Source: Hansfordia pulvinata (Eukaryota; Ascomycota; Sordariomycetes; Xylariales). From it: DNA of 64,000 nt. The notes beneath the pieces are model-generated. The model was not told where the DNA came from and searched no databases. It saw only the letters and a list, made by a program, of their open reading frames with translations. Made by a program: the position numbers and the translations under genes. The stretch is from assembly GCA_006538405.1 (NCBI GenBank), contig BJKQ01000007.1, positions 1,612,001-1,676,000 of the forward strand, in the 5' to 3' direction. This document shows, in pieces, positions 38,009 through 49,703 of this stretch (positions are counted from its first letter, which is position 1; each line of letters begins with the position of its first letter).

Positions 38009-38045
38009 ACACACACACACACAGACACACACACACACACACACA
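38009..38045. repeat. (CA)n microsatellite
   Basis: CA dinucleotide repeat with a single G interruption (ACAGACAC), lying 47 bp before the GGCAA satellite. Confidence 0.95.
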
Positions 38046-38091
38046 TATACAGAATATGATGTGATATGGCTGCTACTTGCGGGCCCCTGAA

Positions 38092-38341
38092 GCAAGGCAA
38101 GGCAAGGCAAGGCAAGGCAAGGCAAGGCAAGGGCAAGGCAAGGCAAGGCAAGGCAAGGCAAGGCAAGGCAAGGCAAGGCAAGGCAAGGCAAGGCAAGGCA
38201 GGCAAGGCAAGGCAAGGCAAGGCAAGGCAAGGCAAGGCAAGGCAAGGCAAGGCAAGGCAAGGCAAGGCAAGGCAAGGCAAGGCAAGGCAAGGCAAGGCAA
38301 GGCAAGGCAAGGCAAGGCAAGGCAAGGCAAGGCAAGGCAAG
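38092..38341. repeat. (GGCAA)n pentanucleotide satellite, about 50 copies
   Basis: A tandem array of GGCAA units spanning about 250 bp, almost perfect. Two interruptions are visible: an extra G near 38129 (GGGCAAGG) and a shortened unit near 38199 (GGCAGGCAAGG). Because the unit is 5 bp and stop-free, it reads as periodic KARQG on the plus strand and LPCLA on the minus strand in every frame. Confidence 0.98.
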
Positions 38342-39322
38342 AAGGCCAAGGCGAGGCAAAAGTGGTGTTGCCCGCCTGCGCCGCCGCGTCCGGGGTCGCC
38401 GAGCGAATGGACCAGCCTCGTCTGCGGGGCGGGGAGGCGGATACGATACAGGCGGGAAGGACAAATGCCGGCCTGCGCTCTTTGGTGTGTTCGATACTTG
38501 CAGCTGTCGATATGATGGGCTCAAGCCAGGCCAGCCCGGAACACGGGCCATACACCGCTCTCGTCGAGCCGCTGACGGGGAGCCGCGTATCTGCGCGCAG
38601 AGTCGAATCCGGAGAACGGAAAGAGAAAAAAAAACAAAAACAGGTCGTGTGCTACGATACAGAGAAAGATGGGGGTGCGATAGGCGGCGAGGGAGGGGGA
38701 GGGGGTCGTTGTAAGGCCCATACTCGTCCCATTGTAGGGTCTGAAACAGCGTCTCGGCCTGGACCACGAGGCTTCGCTCTTCTCTACGCGTATTGCGTTA
38801 CGGGGCGCGGAGGTGTGCAGAGATATTGGGTGATTCCCGAACGAGTCGATTGACTGGCAGCAGAGCCCCGTCCCGGTCTGTCTGCGCGGGCACTGGTGCT
38901 GTGGCTCTTGGCGCTGCCAAAGCTCCAAGCTTGGGGAGCGCCGTCTGGTCAATGGTCCCTTTCTCTCTTTTTTTTCTTTCTTCCCTCTCTCTCTCTTCGA
39001 TTTATTCGAGTCAGCAGCTGGCAATTCGATCGTGGGCTTGTGAGGGAGAGATGGAAGGGTAGATGACAGAGGACAGAGGACAGAGCCGCATCCCGTCCAG
39101 GCGAAACCTTCGAGACATCAGGAGAGGGGGCCGGCACTAAAGCCAGCTGCCTGGGCTTGCGTGTGTCTCGGATTCGCCCGACGCGCGATAAGTTGTTTCC
39201 GGGGCTGGTACGAGTATCCTGTCTGCTTTTCTTTCTAGATCCGTCTGGAAGGCTCACCAGGTAAGTGAGTGAGTGAGTGAGACATAGGATGTCTCGCGCA
39301 CGCCGGGCCCGGGGAGCGTTTT

Positions 39323-39339
39323 GGGGGGGGGGGGGGGGG
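39323..39339. repeat. 17-base G homopolymer
   Basis: Seventeen consecutive G residues in noncoding DNA, 165 bp from a C run of opposite sense. Confidence 0.95.
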
Positions 39340-39504
39340 TGATGGCCGCGAATAGAGCCACGCCCGTCTCGTGGTACCCTCCCGTCCTCTGGATTCCTCT
39401 TGTCTCGCGGAGAACGACGAGGAATGGCAATGCGAGACACACGCTACTACTCGTGTACGAGTAGCGCACCTGAAGCCGGGCTATGAGGGCGGGTGTTGGT
39501 CTTT

Positions 39505-39527
39505 CCCCCCCCCCCCCCCCCCCCCCC
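39505..39527. repeat. 23-base C homopolymer
   Basis: Twenty-three consecutive C residues followed directly by eight T, the longest homopolymer in the window. Confidence 0.95.
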
Positions 39528-40027
39528 TTTTTTTGGGCCTTCTCCTCTTCTTCTCCAGAGCCCCGGATCCAGGGCCCTTTTCGGCTTTGTGGCGTACTTT
39601 TGTGCGAGTACGGTACCTACTCGTATTGGAAGCCCGGTGAATCGTCTCTTGGTTTTTCTTTGTTTCTCTCTCACGTACGAGTACATCGACACCGATTCCC
39701 GGCTGTCGGGTCGGGTGGGACTCGTTCAACAACGGGGAAGTCGGGCTTGGTCATTTAGGCTGTGCAGCTGGGCGCCGTTCGCGAGTGGAAAAGAGGGGGA
39801 AAAAATTGATGAAGAGGAAGTGATAGTCGTATTAAACTTTGCTTTATACATGGCCACCTATATACGTGTGTGAATGTGCTTGGGTCATGTCATCCGTCGT
39901 TGTCCCTATTATCTGGTGGTCTTGTAGATGAAGAAAACCCCCTTGGCCCCCTTTCTTTACCCCCTTTAACCACCAACACCCCCTCGAAACCCGCCCGCCT
40001 CATTCGTTAGCCGGATACTCGCCCATC

Positions 40028-42893
40028 TCACTCGCTACCTCTCTCCCCTCCCCCCTCTACGTCGTCCCCGGCGCTGCTGCCGCGGCCTCCTCCTCCGGCG
40101 CCGCCGCCGCCGCCGCCGGCCGCCGCCGTGGCGACGCCGAAGCGCTGGCCGAGGACGACGAGGCTGGCGGCGACCATGCACTTGCGGAAGTCGGTGCGGA
40201 CGGCTCCCGGGCCGAAGCCGGTGCGCAGGGCGCCCTCGACGACGGGCCAGCTGACGAAGCCCAGGGCCTCGACGGCTTGGCGGGTCAGCAGGCGCCGGAA
40301 GGTGGCGTGAAGGGGCCCGCCGAGGGGGAACTCCTGGGGCGCCATGTAGGGGTGCTTGCGGCGGCGGTAGAGCTCGTCGGTGATCCAGGGGCGGACGGCC
40401 TCGCGGAGGATCCACTTCTCGAAGAACCGGCCGCTGCTGTTGTTGCTCTGCTGCCCCTGCCCGGTGCCGTGGTTCTTGACGAACCCCCAGTGGTCGCTCT
40501 GCGCCTCGCCGACCGACTTGTCGGCGCACTCCTCGAACCACATCTTGACGCTGGGCGGCATGCCGGCGACCAGCTCGGCCAGGCGGTGGTCCAGAAAGGG
40601 CGGGCGGCCCTCGATGCTGTGCGCCATCTCGCTGCGGTCGCCCAGGCTCGTCAGCAGGATGTTGGGCAGCTGGCCCTTGATCCACGAGTACAGCGTCCCG
40701 TGCAGCGCGTGCCACTCGTCGCGCATGGCGGCCCGGGCGGCGGGTGGCCACGTGTCCATGATGGCGCGGACGCGGTCGTTGTTCTTGTTGTTGCTGTTGT
40801 TGTTGTTGTTGTTCTTGTCGTCGTTGCTGCTGTTCTTGTTGTTGTTGCTGTTCTTGTCGTAATCATAATCGTACAGCTCGCTGGAGAACCCAAAGGCGCT
40901 CATGTTGACCTCCTGGAACTCGTGGTTGAGCTCGCGCACGATGGCCGGGTCGAGCGGGCTGTCATCGCGGCGGGACGAGAAGCCGGTCCTGGCAAAGTTG
41001 TCGACGAAAGCCCGGCGCGTGTCCTCGTAGATCTGGCGCCTCCGGGTCTCGCGCCCACCGCCGTCGCCGTCGCCGTCGCGCTGCAGGAACAGGTCCGGCA
41101 TGGCCGGGTCGCCCTCGCGCAGCATCTCGGGCAGGAACCAGGGGTAGCCCGCGAACAGCTCGTCGGACCCCTCGCCGCTGAGGATCACCTTGAACCCCCG
41201 GTCGCGGGGCAGCGCCGACAGGCACCACTTGCCCACCGCGTTGAGGTCGAAGACGACGTGCTCCGCGTGCCAGACCGCCTCGCTGAGGTGCGCCGCCAGC
41301 TCCGACTCGTCCATGTCCTTGGTGAACATGTCCACGCCGAGGAAGTCGGCCGTCCGCTGGGCAATGTCTGTGGGTTGGTGTTAGATTGGAGAGAGGAGGG
41401 TGTGGAATAGGGGGAAGGGTGGAATAGGGGAGAAGGGTGGAATGGGGAACCTCGCCCTCCGTCACGACGAAAAGACTGACCAGACTCGTCAAACCCGGAA
41501 TCCTTGTCAAAGGAGATGCAGAAACAGGCGACCTGGTTCTTGGGGTCCCGGCTGCCCATCTTGACGCCCTGGTCCGTCAGGTGCTTGGCGATGCCCGCGA
41601 CGGCCGACGAGTCGATGCCCCCGGACAGGTAGACGCCCACGGGCACGTCGGCGCGCAGCCGCAGCCGGATGCTCTCGACAATCTCGGCCCGCACCTGCGA
41701 CACCATCTCGTCGATGGTCCGCGTCTCGACCGTGTTCTGTCAAGGAGCGGTGGTGTGGGTGGGTGGTCAGCAAAGAAGAAGAAGAAGAAGAGGAATCATC
41801 CCAGTATGGGGGCTTGCCTGGCCCCCCTTTTCACACATCTTTCCCAACTGCCAAAAAACCTTGTCTGTCACCCGCAGTGGAAAGCTTACCTTGTTCGGGT
41901 ACACCAGATCCCAGTACTGCGTGTGCTCGACGTCCCCGCCCGCGCCGACCGTCATGTAGTGCCCCGGCTCGACCTTGTGGACGCCCTGGAAGCAGCCGTG
42001 CGGCCCGTGGAAGATGAGGTCCATGGAGATGGCGCGGACGTCCCAGCGGGGCCTCCACCCCAGCGCGAGGAAGGCCTTCATCTCCGACGCGATCAGCAGC
42101 CGCCTGTCCCCGTCCTCCTCCCCGCCGGGGACAATGGTCCAGAAGAGCGGCTTGATCCCGAAGCGGTCGCGCACCGCGATGACCTCCCCTCCCCAGCCGC
42201 CGCCGCCTTCGCCGTCTCCGCCGCCGTGCCCGCGACCCGGCCGCTCGTCGTAGATGACGACGGCAAACTCGCCGCGCAGGTGCTCGAGGAAGCCCGGGTT
42301 GCCGTGGTGCTTGTACAGCGCCAGGATGACCTCCGAGTCGCTGGTGCTGCGGAAGCGGTAGCCGAAGCGGGCCCGGCACTCGTCGCGCAGGCGCTCGCTG
42401 TCGTAGATCTCCCCGTTGACGACGGCGTGGATCCGTCCCCCTTCTTCGTCCCCGTCGTCGTCCCCGTCGCTCCCCTCGTCGTGCAGCGGCTGGTCCCCGT
42501 GGGACGACAGGTCGTTGATCGACAGGCGGCAGTGGCCGAGGCCTGGATTTTTCCATCGAGGAAGGAGAAGTGGGTGTTAGTTTACATACAGGGGGTTATT
42601 AAAAAAAGAAGAAAAAGAAAAAGAAAACAAGGAAAAAAAGCAAGGACGGAGAAGAGGCGGGAAAAGTAAGGGTGCGGTGTGCTCCCCTCAGGTTAAACTC
42701 GGGCACACATACCAACTGTGTTGTCCCGGCTGATCCAGACATTCTCGGCGTCCGGGCCGCGGTGGGCTATCGACTTGAGGCTGTCGCGGAGCTCCGCGTC
42801 GAGCTTGGCCCGGGCGGCAGCGCCTTTGTGGGCGGCGGTGGCGGCGCCGCTGCCGTGCCGCTTGAGCTTGATGCAGACGCTGATGCCGCACAT
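40028..42893 (-). CDS. Asparagine synthetase, glutamine-hydrolysing (AsnB family)
   Basis: It makes asparagine from aspartate, ATP and glutamine in the cytosol. Four exons, 42893-42713, 42542-41890, 41736-41481 and 41367-40028, give 809 residues, all in phase. The N-terminal class II glutamine amidotransferase domain starts with the nucleophile Cys2 (MCGISV) and includes IAHRGPDAE, VNGEIY and VRDRFGIKPLFW. The synthase domain has the ATP PP-loop YLSGGIDSSAVAG (about 315-325) and ILSGEGSDELFAGYPWFLPEM. It is longer than yeast Asn1/Asn2 because of inserts: an acidic patch (GSDGDDDGDEEGG), a Gly-rich loop (about residues 170-190), a poly-Asn tract (about 531-560) and a Gly-rich C-terminal tail. 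It resembles the longer fungal/bacterial AsnB-like branch. Whether it is the main asparagine synthetase or a specialised paralogue is not decidable here. Confidence 0.93.
40780..40865 (-). repeat. (AAC)n-type tract encoding poly-Asn inside asparagine synthetase
   Basis: On the coding strand AAC/AAG/AGC codons in tandem give KNSNNNKNSSN..NNNNNNSNNKNND between DYDYD and RVRAIMDTW. The DNA is a GTT/CTT microsatellite on the plus strand. The flanking synthase domain resumes in frame, so the tract is a tolerated loop. Confidence 0.9.
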
Positions 42894-42910
42894 GATGATG
42901 CTGCTGCTGC

Positions 42911-42945
42911 GAAGAAGAAGAAGAAGAAGAAGAAGAATAAGAAGA
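42911..42945. repeat. (GAA)n microsatellite just upstream of asparagine synthetase
   Basis: GAA trinucleotide repeat starting 18 bp upstream of the asparagine synthetase ATG; on the gene's strand it is a TTC pyrimidine tract in the leader. Confidence 0.9.
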
Positions 42946-43086
42946 AAGCGAAGGGATGATGAAAAAAAGAGGGGGAGGGGTTCTTTCTCTTCGTCTTTCT
43001 CTTCTTCTTGAGAGAACCACGAAAAGACAAACTCGAGAGAGAGAGAGGAGAGGGGATAGACGAGCCCGCTGATGGTCTTATATGGG

Positions 43087-43114
43087 AGGTAGGTAAGGTA
43101 GGTAGGTAGGTAGG
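43087..43114. repeat. (GGTA)n short tandem repeat
   Basis: Imperfect tetranucleotide AGGT/GGTA repeat at the start of a longer region rich in the same words. Confidence 0.85.
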
Positions 43115-45088
43115 CCGGAAGTTAAGAAAGTAGGAACTCAAGACACTCCTCGATGGCCGGCCGGCTACAGCTCCAGGCCACAGTTATAGATAGCCCCGCC
43201 CGGCGCAGCGACACTCGTTCGGCGCCGCCGGAGTGACAGGAGATAAAAACCAAAACGGGTGGTCAGATAAGGTGAGGTGATGTAAGGCAAGGTGCATTGG
43301 AATCAGTATGTGCGCTTCATGAGGCAACCTACACACCCAAGGTACACCGAACCCAGGTGACGGGGGGGACGTAAGGTGAGGTACATGACGGATGGGCCGG
43401 ACGGGCCGAGTTCAATGTCGGCGCGTTCAGGAGAAGGACGGACAGGATTGGATACCTTCATGTACATAACCTACCTTACCTACCTACCCACCCTGGGTAT
43501 CTACCTGAATACAATGGATGCATGTTGGATGTGGTAGGGTCAGGCGGCGCCGAATCCCGCAGCGGCCTTGGTCAGACTTTGGGGCCGTTCCGCTGTGGGA
43601 TAGAGTTTCCGGCAAACCGTGGACCATATACCGTATCCATGTTTATGTGCATCAGCTAGGTACACGGACCGATAAGGTACCTAACTTGTCAAGGTAAGGT
43701 TGTTTGCCAAGAGCTGTCAAGTTCAAGGTACATGTAAGGAGGTAAGGCAACACTCACCGATTCAGTGTGTGTTAGGTAAGGTAGGTGTGCATGTACACGT
43801 GCGTGCCGTGGTAGGGCTGACGGGTCTTTTTCTTTCTTCTTTTTCCTTTTCCTCTTGAACCCCTCCAGTCGTCCGTCCCCTTCGTCCCAGCCAGGTAGGT
43901 TCGCGATTGGATGGCTTGTGGGATATGAGAGAAAGGGCAATGACAGACCTTCTCTATACCCCGTGCGCTTACTTACCTCACGTATCTTATGTACCAAGAC
44001 ATGTATCTTGGTAATTGGACATCTACATCCATTTGATGTAGGCACTTGCTGTCGTCAACTCAGGTGCCCATAGTGCAGTGCACGCCCCGGCTGATTAAGG
44101 AGGTAGTCACTCGTACCTACCTACCACTAAGGTGGTTGGGTGATAGCACTGCGCCCTGCCCAGTGGCACTCGTAACAAGCTTGATTCTGCGACCCATTGT
44201 GCTGATCTGATCACGGATGACTGATCACGGATGACTTGGGGAGCGGCTGACGAAGAATAATAATAATCAAAGACCGGAGTTTTTTTTTCCCTCTCTCTTG
44301 TCTTCTCCATCTGGATCTCCGCTTGTCACTGGGGATATCTTCCCGTCTTAACCCCCTTCTCAAAACGAAACAAGACGAATCCCGCCCCGGGCGACCCGGT
44401 CTCTTAGTTGTGGTCTCGCTTGCTTTTGCGGCCGGTGAGCGCGGGAGACCGCGCGCGGGAGCCAAAAGAAGGAGGCACAGGAGGGAGGCACTGGAAAGCC
44501 CGGCAAGGCACCACAGGCATATCCACCCGGCCAGTCTGGAAGAAGACCCAACTACCTCTTATAGGCTACTTTTATTACCTACCTACCTACTTACATGTCA
44601 TAGGACCGAGAAACCCAGGCCGATCATCGCCCCCGAATGTCCCCAGGTACGAGTTAGCCGCGCGTCGAGCACCACTCACTTGCTCGCGCTCACCCAAGAT
44701 GGATCCGACCCACGACACCCGCCGGCTTCTGCGTCAGCAGACGCCCTCTCGTCACTCCCGGTGGTACGGGGCCTGAGCCCATGGTGCGCACGAGTACCTG
44801 AGTATCTCACACCCAGGGAGGGTCAGCTGCGGTGCCCCGGCGTCGTAGTCCCAATCTCTCCTTTTGGGCTCCGGATGACACGGCGGCGAGGGTCAGCTCG
44901 TCTCCTCCTGTGTCTGTCTCGCAGCTTGCGAGTGCGAAGGGGGAGAAGCAGCTCTGATGTAAGCGAGGTAGACAACGCCCGGCCCTCCCCTCACCGAGTA
45001 GTCTCGGGGAACGGCCAACGCAGAGATAAAGGTGGCGACCACCTGAGACATGGGCTTGGTGAGGCTGACCCCAATGCCGAGGGTGACG

Positions 45089-45140
45089 TTTCTTCTTCTT
45101 CTTTCTTGATTTCTTCTTCTTCTTCTTCTTCTTCTTCTTC
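45089..45140. repeat. (TTC)n microsatellite
   Basis: Imperfect TTC tract with one TTTCTTGAT interruption, then a pure TTC run, in noncoding DNA. Confidence 0.9.
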
Positions 45141-45959
45141 AGGCCTGCCGAGTTAGTAAGCGGGGGTGAGACCCACGCTGTCGGGTGGGCCGGCCCCATA
45201 TTGCTCTGGCTTGTTCGGCGGATCACCCACAACCCCCATCAACCAAGCACCCGAGTCTTCTAGACCCCGAGGGATCCCCATGGGCAGCGCATGGGGAATC
45301 CCGCTTATGATTAATGGCTTACCTGATGCGCTGCTAACGTGGGTAGCCCTGGAACAAGCCCCCCGTAACTTGTTCTGGGTGCTGCGGCGGCACGTGGGCG
45401 GGCTGCGGCTTGACTCGCCAACCCCCTCCACGTCGAAACGTCGACATCCTTCCGGGCTGCTACGCACCCGCGGCGATGGGCGTCTGTCTGTGCTCTCGGT
45501 ATTGGCTGAACCCCGGCACTTGCTGGTAGGCGGCTCACTCGGCACGTGCCTGGGGAGTTCGGGGCGGCGGCTCGAATGCTTCTTTCGCTTCCCTGAATCC
45601 CTACTGTAGTGTCATGTGGGGGCAGCGTAGATCATGACATAATAACGAATAAAAAAAAGGGGGGGTCCCCTTACCTAACGAGGAATGCGGGGACCGCCAA
45701 AGAGGCAGCCCCGGCCAAACATCCCCCGCGGCCCGAATGCGAGCCTCCAGACAGCTCTCCGGGAGGCACTCGTGACGGGGCACTCCCGTCGTTATTTCCT
45801 GCTCAATGCAAATTCCGACGACAACCCCCCCTCCCAGAGCCACGCCCGAGTTGCGAGCCGCGGGATCAACTGAAAACCGCCCGAGTCGTCATCCCGTTGC
45901 CGGCTGGGAAAGCATACCGGATCGGATATGGAGCCGCGGCTCGCCCTCGCTCTCTCGCT

Positions 45960-45978
45960 CACACACACACACACACAC
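45960..45978. repeat. (AC)n microsatellite
   Basis: Short AC dinucleotide repeat continued by CT units in noncoding DNA. Confidence 0.9.
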
Positions 45979-46191
45979 TCACTCTCTCTCTCCCCAGGGC
46001 CGCTCGGCACGTTGGTCCCGAACGAGTAGTCGGTTAGAGCGCGGGCCCGTCTAACCTACGCAGCTCCGCAGCCTTTGAACACCAGAGCGTAACGCATGCA
46101 GGACAGGACAGGACACGAGGTCGAGGCTTTCTCCCATTCGTCTTGCGGGACTCGCGCCCAAGTCAGAAGCCACTTCCTGCGACTGAGTCCT

Positions 46192-46203
46192 CCCCCCCCC
46201 CCC
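46192..46203. repeat. 12-base C homopolymer
   Basis: Run of C residues, first of three within 470 bp. Confidence 0.9.
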
Positions 46204-46337
46204 GTGGCAGTCCTCCTGGAAAAAGGGCAGAAGGCCGACCGCGCAGCCATCAGTTAAGCCGTTTCAAGTCTGGACTGTTTGGTGGATTGCGGGACCAGAG
46301 AGAGGTCGGGCGTGCGAAAAGTGTGCCAACCAAAAAG

Positions 46338-46351
46338 CCCCCCCCCCCCCC
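46338..46351. repeat. 14-base C homopolymer
   Basis: Run of C residues between AAAAAG and TTTT. Confidence 0.9.
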
Positions 46352-46644
46352 TTTTCGGACGGCAGAGCGCGTGTCTGGAGGAGGGCCACGACGGCGTGGG
46401 CGACTCTGGTGCTCTGCTGCCATCCAGCCCCCACCCACGGTCGGACGTCCCTCCTTTCTCTTGTCCGTGTCTTCGCCGCTCGACCCGTGTGAGCTGGCCT
46501 CGGGAGAAGAGACAACACAAGCAAAGGACGGGTCGCCGCGTCCAGCCACCCGGCGTGCTCGTATTCCCGGCCGCAGTCGTCGGGGTCGGCGGGGAGACGC
46601 TGGGGCGCTGATGTTTTTGGAAGGGGGAAGAAGGGGTTCAACGA

Positions 46645-46659
46645 CCCCCCCCCCCCCCC
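46645..46659. repeat. 15-base C homopolymer
   Basis: Run of C residues continued by TCCTCCC. Confidence 0.9.
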
Positions 46660-47402
46660 TCCTCCCTCCGCAACGTAGCATTGGTGTTCAGCCGCAGAGA
46701 CGCCCCGTCCCACGGCTCCGGGTCTTTTGCTCGGGTTGGCAGGGCAGGGCTGCGGCGCCACACACCAGAGAAGGATACGGGTGGAAAGAGAGGAGAGGTG
46801 GGGGTGTCGGTGGCCGAGTCGTATCCTGTGTACCTCCACGTAGGTAAGTGAGGTTTTAGCCAAGGCGTGGTAAGGCTGACCGGCCGCGGCAGCCGGCGCG
46901 CGAAGTGGCGGGACAGCGAGAGCATTCATGCTTGCGTGACAATGTCAGTACCCGACTTGGGTACTGCCGAGTACCTGCACATGTACATAAGGTAGCCCTC
47001 GTGCACTGCAAACCAGCAAAGGTGGCAGCCGAGTCGGCTCCGGCCGCGATTATTCGGACCCGACCAGTCCGTGAAATAGACTTATCGTCGGGTCTTTAAC
47101 GTACCCCAGTCGTACCAGACCTTCACAATCACTGGTGCAACCGTTTACAAAGCAGACTCATCCATACCTAAGTCTCAGCTCGCACCCAAGTTTGGGCCCA
47201 TCATCTCCGTACCGTACGGTGCACTCTTGCGTCGTAGAAGGGGGGAGGCACACCAATGCAGTCACACGGTCCGTGGGCTATGCTCGCCTCTCGCGCGCGA
47301 CAAGAGCACGCGCAGCCAACCATCTCTTACTGGCGAGCTGTCTCTGATTTCAGCCCTCAGCCTTCTTTCATCAGCCAGCTTGCAGTGAGGCGTGATTGAA
47401 AT

Positions 47403-47425
47403 AGAGAGAGAGAGAGAGAGAGAGA
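47403..47425. repeat. (GA)n microsatellite
   Basis: Pure AG repeat in noncoding DNA. Confidence 0.9.
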
Positions 47426-48091
47426 AGCCCCTCTCTTGTTTCGCAGGCAGGTGGCGGCCCAAGTTGGTACCTTTTACTCATTAAGCACCTGACTAGCGGG
47501 CCTCGTCGTAAGTTGCTAATGATAGACACGAGGAGAGGGAGGCGGGCTGAGCCCACGCCTCCGCCCGCACCAACCCGCGGCAAGCGGCAGACGGCAGACG
47601 GCAGACCGGCGAGCAACCTTTTGTCGGTTGCCTTGGTTGGCGCGCGCCCGCCCGCCAGCGGGAGATGGTCACCTGCTGCCCCTCCGCCAGCGGTCAGTGG
47701 TGCCGCCCCCCGCTCCCGCTCTCGTGTCATCATCCCCTCTCGAGGAGGACCCCGTATTCGGGTGGTGGTGGTGTAAGACGGGGGTGGCTCGTGAGCCAGG
47801 CGTGCGTACGAGTGTCTGCCCATTGCATGGCCTCCTCCTCCTCCTCCTCGGCTCACGCAGGCCGGTCAGGCGCGGCGAGAGACACTGCTGAGGTTGCTGA
47901 GCGTTATTCCATTGTCAGCCCCGCCTTCTCCGTCTGCGAGGCGGTGACCGGGGGCTGACAGAGTCCTTGGGTAATTACCTACGGTAATTACCTAACTTCG
48001 CCCGTCTGTCATCCTAGCAGCGCGCTACGAGTATGCCCGTCCGCTCAAGTCGGCAATGTTGCCGCAGGTGCAATCAGAGGGCCAGCGGATA

Positions 48092-48093
<2 letters not shown>

Positions 48094-48129
<36 letters not shown>
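48094..48129. repeat. (GA)18 microsatellite
   Basis: Pure AG repeat in noncoding DNA, longest GA tract of the window. Confidence 0.95.
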
Positions 48130-48132
<3 letters not shown>

Positions 48133-48825
48133 AGACCCTGGGCAATCATCAAAGTTGCCCCATATAGACCGGTCACTAACTCCCGCCCAGTGCCGTTCCT
48201 GACGAATACTACCTCACTTAAAGTCTATAAGTACCTTACTTAAGTACTTATTACTTCCTGCCGGGGAATTCGCACGCACAATCTTACGTGATACAGATAT
48301 GACAGCTCACGGCTCACACCAGCACAGCACAACAGACAAAGGCAAGGGTGTGCTGCCAACCAGGGTGAGGTGCCCATCTCCCCAACGCAAAGCGCGTACG
48401 AGTAAGCACGGGTAGGGATTTGGCACGCCTGCCCTGGTAGTAAGAGCACTCGCACGAGCAACCCTGCGCCGCGGGGACGAAACGGTCAACGGTAGGTACC
48501 CTTTCCAGCGGGTTTACACGTTGGTTACTCGTGAGACCCTGGAGAGCGGGCGCTTCTACACCGCACGCGACCGTCCGAGCCAGAGTCGTACGCGTACGCA
48601 CGCCCTCTCTCTCTCTCTCTCACCAGCCTTCCCGTTCAGCGCCTAACGCGTATCAGCTGGGGCTGAGCACCAGGGCAACACGAGGCTTCCCTGGCGCCCC
48701 GGGTCGTCGGCCGCCGGCGCTCCAAGTCAAAATTGGTGCGGAAGAGGGAGCCATTGATTACCCGCGGCGGCCGAGCCAGTCACTCCCATCATATTAGCTC
48801 ATGTAGTAAGCAGGACCCCTCCCCA

Positions 48826-48837
48826 CCCCCCCCCCCC
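48826..48837. repeat. 12-base C homopolymer
   Basis: Run of C residues in a generally C-rich stretch of noncoding DNA. Confidence 0.9.
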
Positions 48838-49684
48838 GGGGTCCACCTCCGTATTGATGGGCCCGGGGATGAGGCTGGTGACCCAGAACCAGGGGGTGTG
48901 TCCTATACGCGCGATGAGGCTCTAGGGGTCATCCAGCGCAGCGCCCTGCCCTCTTCCGCTGCGAGATCTCATCGTGATAGGTGTCGGTGGGGGCTTCCCT
49001 GCGCGCATTGGATTCATGACTGGCTGGCATGCCCAGCCCGCAGGCAACCATCCAAAGGGCGCCGTCAGCCACCACAGGCACCAGTGGGGGATGAGGCAAT
49101 CCCTGGCGACTGCAAACGCCATCACCATCATCCACCTCTTCATAGCACCTGCACCTGGGCACGAGTGGACAGACAGACAGACAGACCAAGGGGGAAAAAA
49201 AAAGAACCCTCGTATCCGTCCTTTCCCGGGGCTGCAGAAGTCCCAAGTCTAACCCAGACCAGCCCACCACCAACGCTACCATCACAACGACAGGCAGATA
49301 CTGAGTGAACTCGGCAATCAACACTCTCCGGAATACCTACCACTCATACATACCTACATGTCCCTACTCACAGATGCTACCTTTACTTATTACATCAGCT
49401 AATAATAGAGCCACGTCCCGCCGCCGTTGGCACGTTGCGCGGGCCCCCCCGCCGCGCTAAAACCGTGACACGAGATTCTTTATCCACCTCCACGCTCGCT
49501 CGGGCTGCCCGCAGTACTTCGCAGTACCCGGGAAACCCCAGAGAAAAGGAGGGGGATCTCGGCTACACCTGCATGTCGTAGGTAAGTACCTCACCAGGTA
49601 GACCTGAACCTAGGCAGCCGAGCGGGCTCTGCTTGATTGTCATGTCATGTCATCAACAGCCTCACCCGCCCGCCTGAGCCGATG

Positions 49685-49692
49685 TATATAAA
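49685..49692 (+). promoter_or_regulatory. TATA box candidate of the NIS1-like gene
   Basis: TATATAAA lies 220 bp upstream of the ATG, followed by a 12-base C run (49704-49715), a CAACAACAAT stretch and an A/T-rich end before the start codon. The layout is typical of strongly expressed secreted-protein genes in fungi; assignment is by position only. Confidence 0.5.
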
Positions 49693-49703
49693 CCCCGAGA
49701 AAG

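Larger units (their letters stand above)
37021..40027. other. Gene-free 3 kb interval with GGCAA satellite
   Basis: This lies between the convergent transporter and asparagine synthetase genes. The long apparent frames on both strands at 37.7-38.8 kb (up to 341 codons) are created by the GGCAA pentanucleotide repeat, which lacks stops in most frames. It also holds a CA repeat, a 17-base G run, a 23-base C run and TACTCGTA-type motifs near 39208, 39458, 39617 and 39676. I see no gene. Confidence 0.6.

Noticed and set aside
37742..38853. Long frames on both strands through the GGCAA array, including a 341-codon minus frame
   Set aside because: The 5-bp stop-free repeat produces periodic LPCLA or KARQG; no domain lies on either flank.
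40277..41410. 377-codon plus-strand frame opposite asparagine synthetase
   Set aside because: Antisense shadow of exon 4; Val/Leu-rich complement of conserved synthase codons.
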